Origin: Nitriliruptoraceae bacterium
GTDB lineage: Bacteria > Actinomycetota > Nitriliruptoria > Nitriliruptorales > Nitriliruptoraceae
Length of the DNA stretch: 31,519 nt
Assembly (NCBI GenBank): GCA_007118045.1
Contig: SKTG01000380.1
Coordinates: 1 to 31,519 of the forward strand
Reading direction: 5' to 3'
Position 1 is the first letter of the stretch. Each line of letters opens with the position of its first letter. Of the stretch, positions 1 through 6,516 are shown piece after piece. Under the pieces are notes generated by a model. The model saw nothing but the letters and a program-made list of their open reading frames with translations. It was not told the origin of the DNA and made no database searches. Position numbers and translations under genes: made by a program.

Positions 1-70
1 GACCCTCGAGGTCGAGTGATCCGAGGGGGGCGAGCGGCTGCGGTCGCGTCCCAGGCGGGGAGGCGGACGG

Positions 71-1327
71 ATGAGCGTGGGATCGGCCCGGCTCCCACTG
101 GCGCGTGCCGGTCACGGCCAGCGGCCCCGTTCCCGTTCCCCGTTCGGGCCGGCCGCTCCGTCGATCGTGGCGGCGCTCGGCTACGCGGTGCTCCTCGCGG
201 TGTGGCTGGTCGCCGGCGACGTGCTCCCCGGTGGCCGCTGGTTCGCGATCCACCTGTTCACGCTCGGGGTGATGACCAACCTCGTGCTGACGTTCAGCGA
301 ACACTTCGGTCGCACCGTGACGCGCACCTCGGGGGAGAGGGCGGCGTGGTGGCCGCTCGTCACCAACCTCGGCGTCGCGCTGACCCTCCTGGGCCTGCCG
401 ACCGGATGGCTGCCCCTCCTGGCCGTCGGAGCGACCACGGTCACCGTGTCCGTGATCGCCTCGTACCGGCGTCTCCGCCGGATGCGCCGCGAGGCACTGG
501 GCGCCCGTTTCGCGTGGATCGTGCGCGTGTACGAGCGTGCCCACGGGGCGTTCGTCCACGGTGCCGTCCTCGGCGCGCTGCTCGGCGTCGGACTGATCGG
601 AGGTGTCTGGTACGGGCCGGTGCGGCTCGCCCACCTGCACGCCAACGTCCTCGGCTGGGGTGGGCTCACGCTGCTGGCCACCCTGGTCTTCTTCGGGCCG
701 ACGATGGCTCGCTGCCGCATCGAGCCGGGCGCGGACGACCGGGCCGCCCGAGCGTTGCGCTGGGGCGCCACCGGTCTGAGTGTCGCGGTGGTGCTCCTGC
801 TGGCGACCGGCCTGAGCGGCGGACCCGGTCTCGTCGCGCAGCTGGGCGCCGGCATCTCCCTGGCCGTCTACGCCGCCGCCGCGAGCCTGGTGTGCGCCCC
901 CGTGTTCCGAGCGGTGTGGCGGGCCAAGCCGACCGCTCCACGCCCCCTCGTGCTGGGGGTCACGGTGTGGCTGCCGGTGGTCGCCTGGATGGACGCGGTC
1001 CTGGTCGCCAGCGGCTCGTGGCGCTGGTTGGACGCTCTGGGCGTGATCGCGTTGGTGGGGGTGTTGGGCCAGGCGGCGGCCGCCACACTGGTCTACCTGG
1101 CGCCGATGCTGCGTGGGCGGACCACCGAGACCCGCGAGCTCGTGCGGACCCGTCTCGAGGTCGGCGCGCGCTCCCGCGCGATCGGGATCAACCTCGGGGT
1201 GGCGTCGGCGGCGACGGGTGGTGCGCGAGTGGTGGGGGAGCTCCCGTTGGTCGGCGTGGGCCTCGGCCTGGTGCTGCTCAGCCTGATGGCGACGTTCGTG
1301 GTCGCGATGTGGCCGCTGGAACGGTGA
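71..1327 (+). CDS. 12-TM membrane protein, heme-copper oxidase subunit I / NnrS-like
   Basis: This is a 418-residue polytopic membrane protein with about twelve hydrophobic segments after a 45-residue basic, Pro-rich N-terminus. Histidines sit in or at helices in the motifs AIHLFTLG, SEHFGR, RAHGAFVHGA and AHLHANVLGWGG. The last resembles the HxHxNxLGW stretch of NnrS-like proteins and of the membrane part of some actinobacterial multicopper oxidases or nitrite reductases, so heme or copper binding is likely but unproven. The ATG at 71 follows GGGGAGG at 57-63 (spacing 7), which supports this start. The 3' end overlaps the end of the convergent MarR gene by 50 bp. A preceding in-frame TLEVE-stop at 2-19 could be the tail of another gene, but nothing supports that further. 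Function is inferred from a family resemblance only. Confidence 0.75.
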   Translation: MSVGSARLPLARAGHGQRPRSRSPFGPAAPSIVAALGYAVLLAVWLVAGDVLPGGRWFAIHLFTLGVMTNLVLTFSEHFGRTVTRTSGERAAWWPLVTNLGVALTLLGLPTGWLPLLAVGATTVTVSVIASYRRLRRMRREALGARFAWIVRVYERAHGAFVHGAVLGALLGVGLIGGVWYGPVRLAHLHANVLGWGGLTLLATLVFFGPTMARCRIEPGADDRAARALRWGATGLSVAVVLLLATGLSGGPGLVAQLGAGISLAVYAAAASLVCAPVFRAVWRAKPTAPRPLVLGVTVWLPVVAWMDAVLVASGSWRWLDALGVIALVGVLGQAAAATLVYLAPMLRGRTTETRELVRTRLEVGARSRAIGINLGVASAATGGARVVGELPLVGVGLGLVLLSLMATFVVAMWPLER

Positions 1328-1814
1328 CCTCGCTGGTGGCTGGGGGCGTCCGCAGCCGGTCGAGGAGCGACTCGAACTGTTCGCGTTCCTCCGCGCTGAA
1401 CCGGCTCGTGAGCTCGCGTTCGAGGTCGCGTCGGTGGTGCGCGAGCACGTCGGCGAGCCGCTCCCGGCCGGCCTCGGTGAGCCGGACGTACTGGACGCGA
1501 CGATCCGTGTCGCACAGCGTGCGCTCCACGAGCCCGTCCTCGGCGACACGGTCGACGAGTCGGGTGGCACCGCCCGGGGTGACGCCGAGCTGTTCCGCGA
1601 GCCGGGAGACCGAGAGCCGTTCCCCCGGTGAGCGTCCGAGGCGGAGCAGGAGCTCGAAACGGGGGCCGGGCATGCCGCAGCGCTGGGTGATCGTGGCGTG
1701 GAAGATCTGCTCGAGGCGACGTGTCACCTCCAGCAGGCGCCCGTAGGTCGCGATCCCCGGGTCGTCGATGCCCGCAACCGGGGAGGGGGGCTGGGCGTGG
1801 CCGGGGCTGGTCAT
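1278..1814 (-). CDS. MarR-family transcriptional regulator
   Basis: The 178-residue product is a winged helix-turn-helix regulator of the MarR type. It has an N-terminal dimerisation helix (RLLEVTRRLEQIFHATI), a DNA-binding core (LSVSRLAEQLGVTPGGATRLVDRVAEDGLV), the wing (RTLCDTDRRVQYVRLTEAGRERL) and a C-terminal helix ending in a Pro/Thr/Ser-rich tail. The ATG at 1814 is preceded on the minus strand by AGGAG at 7-nt spacing. The reading frame stays open far upstream, to 2474, but that part is antisense to the YceI gene and is a GC-content artefact. The gene is divergent from the YceI gene, a common actinobacterial pairing, and the shared upstream region holds a perfect palindrome, so it probably controls itself and YceI. 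The ligand is unknown. Confidence 0.9.
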   Translation of the reverse strand: MTSPGHAQPPSPVAGIDDPGIATYGRLLEVTRRLEQIFHATITQRCGMPGPRFELLLRLGRSPGERLSVSRLAEQLGVTPGGATRLVDRVAEDGLVERTLCDTDRRVQYVRLTEAGRERLADVLAHHRRDLERELTSRFSAEEREQFESLLDRLRTPPATSEVTVPAATSRPRTSPSG

Positions 1815-1985
1815 GGTCGGGCTCCTGCGGGCGGCTCGGTGTGGCGAGACGGGGGCGGGTCCGGCGCGACGTCGGTGCGAGGTCGACCGGGTGGTGGGGT
1901 GGATGACCCGGCGGGGGCTCCGGGGAGGGCGTGCCGCTCCCTGGTACCGGGTGGCGTCCGGTTCGGCGCCCGTTGTCGTGCGAAC

Positions 1986-2037
1986 AATGTACCGAGGAAG
2001 TATTTGACATGTCACACGAAGCATGGCAGGCTGTAGA
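1986..2037. promoter_or_regulatory. Divergent MarR/YceI promoters sharing a TGACATGTCA palindrome
   Basis: The 346-bp gap 1815-2160 holds a perfect 10-bp palindrome, TGACATGTCA, at 2005-2014. On the plus strand it overlaps a consensus -35, TTGACA (2004-2009), with a weak -10 (CAGGCT, 2027-2032) at 17-nt spacing. On the minus strand it overlaps GTGACA (2015-2010), followed after 18 nt by TACATT (1991-1986). One dimer bound there would cover both -35 boxes. A second inverted repeat, GTTGC-AGCA-GCAAC, lies at 2040-2053, just downstream of the YceI -10. The rest of the gap shows nothing recognisable. Promoter assignment is by pattern only. Confidence 0.5.
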
Positions 2038-2160
2038 CAGTTGCAGCAGCAACCACCCCACTGCAGATCCATCAACACGGAAGCGATCACACCGATCGAC
2101 CACCCTTGACGCCGCGTGCTCCCACGCCCGGCGGCGTCCTCGAGAGAGAGGCTCCCGCAC

Positions 2161-2715
2161 ATGACGACCGCGACGATCACCGCCCCCCTGGCCACCGGCA
2201 CCTGGGTCCTCGACCCGTCCCACACCACCGTCGGCTTCACCGTCCGCCACCTCGGCTTCTCCAAGGTGCGCGGCCAGTTCGGTGACGTCGAGGGCAGCGT
2301 CAACGTGGCCGAGGAGGTCACGGCGTCCTCCGGCTCCGTGACCATCAAGACCGCATCGTTCGCATCGGGCGACGAGGGCCGTGACGGCCACGTTCGCAGC
2401 GAGGACTTCCTCGACGTCGAGAACCACCCGACGATGACCTTCACGATCGTCGACGTCCGCCCCGTGGCCGGCAACGACTACGTGGTCGTCGGCGACCTGA
2501 CGATCCGCGGCGTCACCCAGCGCGTCGAGCTCGCGACCGAGTACCTCGGCAGCGACACCGATCCGTTCGGCAACGTCAAGGCCGGCTTCGAAGCCAGCAC
2601 GGAGATCGACCGCGAGGACTTCGGCCTGACCTGGAACGCCGCGCTGGAGTCCGGCGGCCTGCTGGTCGGCAAGACCGTCCAGATCCTGCTCGAGGTCCAG
2701 CTGAACAAGGCCTGA
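2161..2715 (+). CDS. YceI-family lipocalin-like protein
   Basis: The 184-residue product covers the whole YceI domain: the opening GTWVLDPSHTTVGFTVRHLG, a middle stretch VRSEDFLDVENHPTMTF, and the closing GLTWNAALESGGLLVGKTVQI. The family forms an extended beta-barrel that binds isoprenoid-type lipids or amphiphiles in its cavity. There is no signal peptide, so this copy is probably cytoplasmic, as is usual for actinobacterial members and unlike E. coli YceI. The ATG at 2161 follows a GAGAGAGG stretch at 9-nt spacing. The gene is divergent from a MarR regulator, its likely controller, and is followed by a strong hairpin terminator. The physiological ligand cannot be read from the sequence. 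Confidence 0.92.
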   Translation: MTTATITAPLATGTWVLDPSHTTVGFTVRHLGFSKVRGQFGDVEGSVNVAEEVTASSGSVTIKTASFASGDEGRDGHVRSEDFLDVENHPTMTFTIVDVRPVAGNDYVVVGDLTIRGVTQRVELATEYLGSDTDPFGNVKAGFEASTEIDREDFGLTWNAALESGGLLVGKTVQILLEVQLNKA

Positions 2716-2738
2716 GCCAGCACGCTCCGTAGCTCCCG

Positions 2739-2777
2739 GCCGTCGGCCGCGTCCGTTCCTCGGGCGCGGCCGACGGC
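2739..2777 (+). terminator. Hairpin terminator after the YceI gene
   Basis: A perfect 13-bp inverted repeat has its left arm at 2739-2751 (GCCGTCGGCCGCG) and right arm at 2765-2777, with a 13-nt loop. It begins 23 nt after the YceI stop. The following bases (GTCGTTGCTCCG) form no real T-run, which is usual for high-GC actinobacterial terminators. It separates the YceI unit from the transhydrogenase operon. Confidence 0.75.
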
Positions 2778-2891
2778 GTCGTTGCTCCGCGTGAACCCGA
2801 GTGCGCACGTGCGAGCCGTCGGGCCGTCTAGTCTCGTCGTGCGGGACGCGCACGGTGACCGTTGGCGGCGGTCCCACGGCTGGGAGCAGCG

Positions 2892-4076
2892 ATGGCGACG
2901 AACGTGACGACCCTGTTCGTCCCGCGGGAGACCGCGCCGGGCGAGCGGCGCGTCGCGGTGACACCGACCGCCGTGCGTCGCCACGGCAAGCGCGACGTCG
3001 AGGTCCAGGTCGAGCGAGGTGCCGGCGAGGCCGCCGGCTTCGACGACGCCTCGTACGAGGACGCCGGGGCGCGCATCGTGGACGGCGCGGCGGTCGCCGA
3101 CGCACCCATCGTCGCCCGGGTGGCGAGCCCGTCCGTCGCCGAGGTGGAGGCGCTCGCGCCCGGCACGGTGCTGCTGTCGTTCGTGGCCCCTCACCGCAAC
3201 CTCGACACGGTGGCCGCGCTGGCGCGTGGCTCGGTGACCACCCTGGCCATGGAGCTGGTGCCGCGCATCACGCGCGCCCAGTCGATCGACGCCCTGTCGA
3301 GCCAGGCCAACGTCGGCGGCTACCGCGCCGTGATCGAGGCGGCCTACGCGCTCGACAAGTACTTCCCCCTGTTCATGACGGCCGCCGGGACGATCCGCCC
3401 GGCACGGGTGGTGATCCTGGGGGCCGGGGTCGCGGGGCTGCAGGCCGTCGCGACGGCCAAACGGCTGGGCGCCGTCGTGCACGTCTCCGACATCCGCGAG
3501 GCGGCGCGCGACGAGGTCGCCTCGCTCGGGGGAACGTTCATCGAGGTCCCCGGTGAGGAGGACGCCACCGGGGAGGGCGGCTACGCCAAGGAGGTCGGCG
3601 CCAGCTACCTGGACCGCCAACGGCAGGTCCTGACCGAGCACCTGCGCGAGGCCCACGCCGTCATCACCACCGCTCAGATCCCGGGTCGGCCCGCACCGCA
3701 ACTCGTGACCCGGGAGATGGTCGAGGCCATGCCGAGAGGCAGCGTCGTGATCGATCTGGCGGCGGCCGACGGCGGCAACTGTGCGTTGACCGAGGTGGGC
3801 CGCACCGTCGAGCACCAGGGCGTGCGGATCATCCCCGGCAACGACTTCCCCTCCGCGATGGCCAACGAGGCGAGCTCGCTGTACGCGCTCAACATCGTGG
3901 CGTTCGCGGAGCTGCTGATCGACGAGGAGACCGGGCTGCGTCTCGACCTCGAGGACGAGGTCGTGGCGGGCGCGCTGCTGACCCACGACGGCGAGGTCAC
4001 GGCACCCCGGATCGCGGAGATGCTGGCCGACACCCGGATCGCCCCCGGTGCCGACGGTGAGGAGGACGCGTCATGA
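2892..4076 (+). CDS. pntAA: NAD(P) transhydrogenase subunit alpha part 1 (domain I, NAD-binding)
   Basis: The 394-residue product is the soluble NAD(H)-binding domain I of the proton-translocating transhydrogenase, which moves hydride from NADH to NADP+ using the proton gradient. The N-terminus (TLFVPRETAPGERRVAVTP) is typical of the alanine dehydrogenase/PNT family. The QANVGGYRAV motif and the Rossmann fingerprint ILGAGVAGLQAVATAKRLGA are intact, as is VVIDLAAADGGNC. The ATG at 2892 follows GGGAG (2882-2886) at 5-nt spacing; a TTG at 2862 would add ten residues but lacks a ribosome binding site. The stop overlaps the pntAB start by ATGA. The split alpha subunit is the three-subunit Rhodospirillum-type arrangement. 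Confidence 0.95.
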   Translation: MATNVTTLFVPRETAPGERRVAVTPTAVRRHGKRDVEVQVERGAGEAAGFDDASYEDAGARIVDGAAVADAPIVARVASPSVAEVEALAPGTVLLSFVAPHRNLDTVAALARGSVTTLAMELVPRITRAQSIDALSSQANVGGYRAVIEAAYALDKYFPLFMTAAGTIRPARVVILGAGVAGLQAVATAKRLGAVVHVSDIREAARDEVASLGGTFIEVPGEEDATGEGGYAKEVGASYLDRQRQVLTEHLREAHAVITTAQIPGRPAPQLVTREMVEAMPRGSVVIDLAAADGGNCALTEVGRTVEHQGVRIIPGNDFPSAMANEASSLYALNIVAFAELLIDEETGLRLDLEDEVVAGALLTHDGEVTAPRIAEMLADTRIAPGADGEEDAS

Positions 4077-4357
4077 TGGGTCCGCTGCTCGTGAGCGTCT
4101 ACGTGTTCGTGCTGGCCGCGTTCCTCGGCTTCGAGCTCATCAACAAGGTGCCGCCGACGCTGCACACGCCCTTGATGTCCGGTGCCAACGCCATGTCGGG
4201 CATCACCGTGATCGGCGCGCTCACGTTGGTGACCGTCGCCTCGCCGTCGGTCAGCGTGATCCTGGGGGTGCTCGCGCTGATCCTGGCCACGATCAACGTG
4301 GTGGGCGGCTTCCTGGTCACCGATCGGATGCTGTCGACGTTCGGTGGTCGACGGTGA
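4073..4357 (+). CDS. pntAB: NAD(P) transhydrogenase subunit alpha part 2 (membrane)
   Basis: This 94-residue membrane protein has about three hydrophobic helices: GPLLVSVYVFVLAAFLGFELI, the central SGITVIGALTLVTVAS, and VILGVLALILATINVVGGFLVTDRML. It is the small domain II component of the proton channel. The motif VPPTLHTPLMSGANAMSGI is the conserved signature of this subunit. It starts at the ATG inside the ATGA overlap with pntAA (a second ATG follows directly at 4076) and ends in a GTGA overlap with pntB, so the three subunits are translationally coupled. Confidence 0.95.
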   Translation: MMGPLLVSVYVFVLAAFLGFELINKVPPTLHTPLMSGANAMSGITVIGALTLVTVASPSVSVILGVLALILATINVVGGFLVTDRMLSTFGGRR

Positions 4358-5772
4358 TCGACACCGAGGTCACGGCCCTCCTCGCGCTCGGCTCGATCGC
4401 CCTGTTCGTGATCGGGCTCAAGCGCCTGTCCAAGGTGCGCACCGCCCGCAGCGGCAACGCCCTGATGGCCGCCGGGATGCTGCTGGCCGTGCTGATCACG
4501 CTGCTGGAGATCGGGCTGGTCGACTACCGCTGGATCGCCGGCGGACTGCTCGTGGGAGGGGGCATCGGCTACGCCATCGTCGCGCGTGCGCAGGCGACCC
4601 AGATGCCGGAGATCGTGGCACGGTTCAACGGCTTCGGCGGTGCTGCCTCCGCGCTCGTGGCGCTCTCGCTGTTCTGGGCCGAGGTCGTGGAGGTCACCGG
4701 GGACGGCACGGCCGTCACGGCTCTCGGACTGGCGGCGGCGGTGACGCTCGTCCTGTCCGTGCTGATCGGCTCCGTGACCCTGTCCGGCAGCGTGCTGGCC
4801 GAGCTGAAGCTGCGCGGGACCATCTCCGGCACCCCACGCATCCCGGTCCGGGGCGCCCTCATGGGCCTGTTCGTGCTCGGTGGGCTGGTCCTCGGTGGCC
4901 TCGCAGTCTCGGCGTTCGACGACCCGCTGGTCGCCTCGCTGCTGGTCGTGGGCCTGGTGCTGGCCAGCGTGACCACCGGGGTGGTCCTGGTGCTGCCCAT
5001 CGGTGGCGCGGACATGCCCGTGGTCATCAGCCTGTTGAACTCGCTCTCCGGCCTGGCGGCGGCGGCCACGGGCTTCGCGCTGGGCAACCAGCTGCTGATC
5101 ATCGCCGGCACCATCGTGGGCGCCGCCGGCCTGATCCTGACCCAGATCATGTGCGTGGCGATGAACCGCTCGCTGCTCAACGTGCTGATCGGCGGTTACG
5201 GCGGCGACGGTGGCGCGACCGAGCACGGCGAGTACGAGGGGGTCGTTTCGGCCGACGCCGAGTCCGCGGCGATGGTGCTCGAAGCCGCCCAGAGCGTCAT
5301 CATCGTGCCCGGATACGGGCTCGCGGCCGCGCGAGCCCAGAACGCCGTGCACGACGTGGCGCGGGCGCTACGACAGCGCGGCTGCGAGGTGCGCTTCGCC
5401 ATCCACCCGGTGGCCGGGCGCATGCCGGGCCACATGAACGTCGTGCTCTCCGAGGCCGAGGTCCCCTACGAGCTGCTCTTCGAGATGAGCGAGATCAACC
5501 AGGACTTCTCGCAGACCGACGTGGCGATCGTGGTCGGAGCCAACGACGTCGTGAACCCGGCCGCGAACAGCGAGCCCGGCAGCCCGATCGCGGGCATGCC
5601 GATCCTGGACGCGGCCCTCGCCAGGCGCGTGTTCGTGATCAAGCGCAGCCTCTCGCCCGGCTACGCCGGCATCAAGAACGCGCTGTTCGAGCAGGACAAC
5701 ACCGTGATGCTCTACGGCGACGCCAAGCAGGTGCTCGACGAGCTCGCGGGGGAGCTCACCGCCAACACCTGA
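4354..5772 (+). CDS. pntB: NAD(P) transhydrogenase subunit beta
   Basis: The 472-residue product contains the larger membrane domain II (about residues 1-290, eight or nine helices, including QATQMPEIVARFNGFGGAAS and LPIGGADMPVVISLLNSLSG) and the NADP(H)-binding domain III. Domain III shows SVIIVPGYGLAAARAQNAV, HPVAGRMPGHMNVVLSEA, GANDVVNPAA and KRSLSPGYAGI, the usual nucleotide contacts. The GTG at 4354 overlaps the pntAB stop as GTGA; the frame is open further upstream but lies over pntAB. The enzyme supplies NADPH, which suits the redox and stress genes nearby. The gene ends 12 bp before the convergent DinB-like gene, and no hairpin terminator is seen there. Confidence 0.95.
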   Translation: MIDTEVTALLALGSIALFVIGLKRLSKVRTARSGNALMAAGMLLAVLITLLEIGLVDYRWIAGGLLVGGGIGYAIVARAQATQMPEIVARFNGFGGAASALVALSLFWAEVVEVTGDGTAVTALGLAAAVTLVLSVLIGSVTLSGSVLAELKLRGTISGTPRIPVRGALMGLFVLGGLVLGGLAVSAFDDPLVASLLVVGLVLASVTTGVVLVLPIGGADMPVVISLLNSLSGLAAAATGFALGNQLLIIAGTIVGAAGLILTQIMCVAMNRSLLNVLIGGYGGDGGATEHGEYEGVVSADAESAAMVLEAAQSVIIVPGYGLAAARAQNAVHDVARALRQRGCEVRFAIHPVAGRMPGHMNVVLSEAEVPYELLFEMSEINQDFSQTDVAIVVGANDVVNPAANSEPGSPIAGMPILDAALARRVFVIKRSLSPGYAGIKNALFEQDNTVMLYGDAKQVLDELAGELTANT

Positions 5773-5784
5773 CCCCGAGCCCGT

Positions 5785-6309
5785 TCAGTCGCCGACCGCG
5801 CCGTCGACGAGCTCGCGGAGCAGGTCGGCGTGTCCGTTGTGACGCGCGTACTCCTCGAGCATGTGCAGGCAGATCCAGCGCAGCGAGACGGGACGCCCGC
5901 CGGCCAGTCCCCGATCGTCCAGGCCGTGCGCCTCGATGACCTGTCGGCTGTGTTCGCACTCCGCCTCCCAGGTCGCCACGTCGGTCTCGAAGTCGGCGTC
6001 GTCCGGTAGGACCAGGTCCGGATCGGGCTCCTCGCCGCTACGGGCGGTGTAGAGGGGCGGTGTCTCCGGCTGCGTCAGCAACACCCTGCGGAACCAGTTG
6101 CGTTCGACCTCGGCCATGTGGCGCACCAGACCGTGCAACGACAGCTTGGACGTGGGCACGGGTCGGGCGGCCCGCCCATCGCCGTCGAGCCCGTCGCACT
6201 TCAACAGCAGGGTGGTTCGGTGGAACTCCAGCCATGCGACGAGCAGGTCGCGTTCGCTGCCCACGAGCGGCGGGTCCTTCCGGCGGGGGTCGGAGAGCGG
6301 CTCGACCAC
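5785..6309 (-). CDS. DinB-superfamily (DUF664) protein
   Basis: The 174-residue product matches the DUF664 branch of the DinB/YfiT four-helix-bundle superfamily. Recognisable parts are LLVAWLEFHRTTLLLKCDGL, the first metal-ligand region LSLHGLVRHMAEVERNWFRRVL and the C-terminal SLRWICLHMLEEYARHNGHADLLRELVDG. The histidines in HGLVRHM and YARHNGH would form the metal site. Actinobacterial members are often mycothiol-dependent transferases, but the substrate is unknown. GTG at 6309 is the preferred start because AAGGA lies about 9 nt upstream (minus strand); no nearer ATG exists. Confidence 0.85.
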   Translation of the reverse strand: MVEPLSDPRRKDPPLVGSERDLLVAWLEFHRTTLLLKCDGLDGDGRAARPVPTSKLSLHGLVRHMAEVERNWFRRVLLTQPETPPLYTARSGEEPDPDLVLPDDADFETDVATWEAECEHSRQVIEAHGLDDRGLAGGRPVSLRWICLHMLEEYARHNGHADLLRELVDGAVGD

Positions 6310-6347
6310 GATCGGTTCCTTCCGCCTGCGGGTGCGGGAGGTCTCAC

Positions 6348-6405
6348 GCCGAACGCTCGGCTCAGGCCGGACCCAGCGTTCGGCCCAGGCCGGGTGCAGC
6401 GTTCG
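6348..6405. repeat. Inverted and direct repeats between the DinB gene and the P1B ATPase
   Basis: A perfect 10-bp inverted repeat, GCCGAACGCT (6348-6357) and AGCGTTCGGC (6375-6384), is separated by 17 nt. The right arm belongs to a 19-bp block (AGGCCGG-N3-CAGCGTTCG) at 6364-6382 that recurs at 6387-6405, a 23-bp period. The motif AGCGTTCG is thus present three times, once inverted, in the 207-bp divergent gap. It may be an operator for the metal ATPase or the DinB gene, or a hairpin in the DinB leader. Confidence 0.55.
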
Positions 6406-6516
6406 TCGCCGACAGCCTGTGCAGGTGACGCGGTCCACGCCACCGTCCCCCGGCCGGGGTCGGCCCGCGTACCGTACGTCCTGACGATCCGAGTGCCCCG
6501 TCGAGGGGCGGACGGG

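Noticed and set aside
2..19. TLEVE-stop reading at the left edge as the tail of an upstream gene
   Set aside because: Six codons are too few to support a gene call.
1093..3105. Long minus-strand open frame of 670 codons
   Set aside because: It runs antisense across the MarR, YceI and pntAA genes with Arg/Pro/Gly-rich, low-complexity content and no recognisable domain; a GC-content shadow.
4099..5352. 417-codon minus-strand frame opposite pntAB/pntB
   Set aside because: Composition is His/Gln/Arg-rich and mirrors pntB codons; no domain is visible.
6118..6516. N-terminal extension of the P1B ATPase to 6118
   Set aside because: It would overlap the DinB gene and lacks ATPase-like sequence; the GTG at 6517 has a ribosome binding site.
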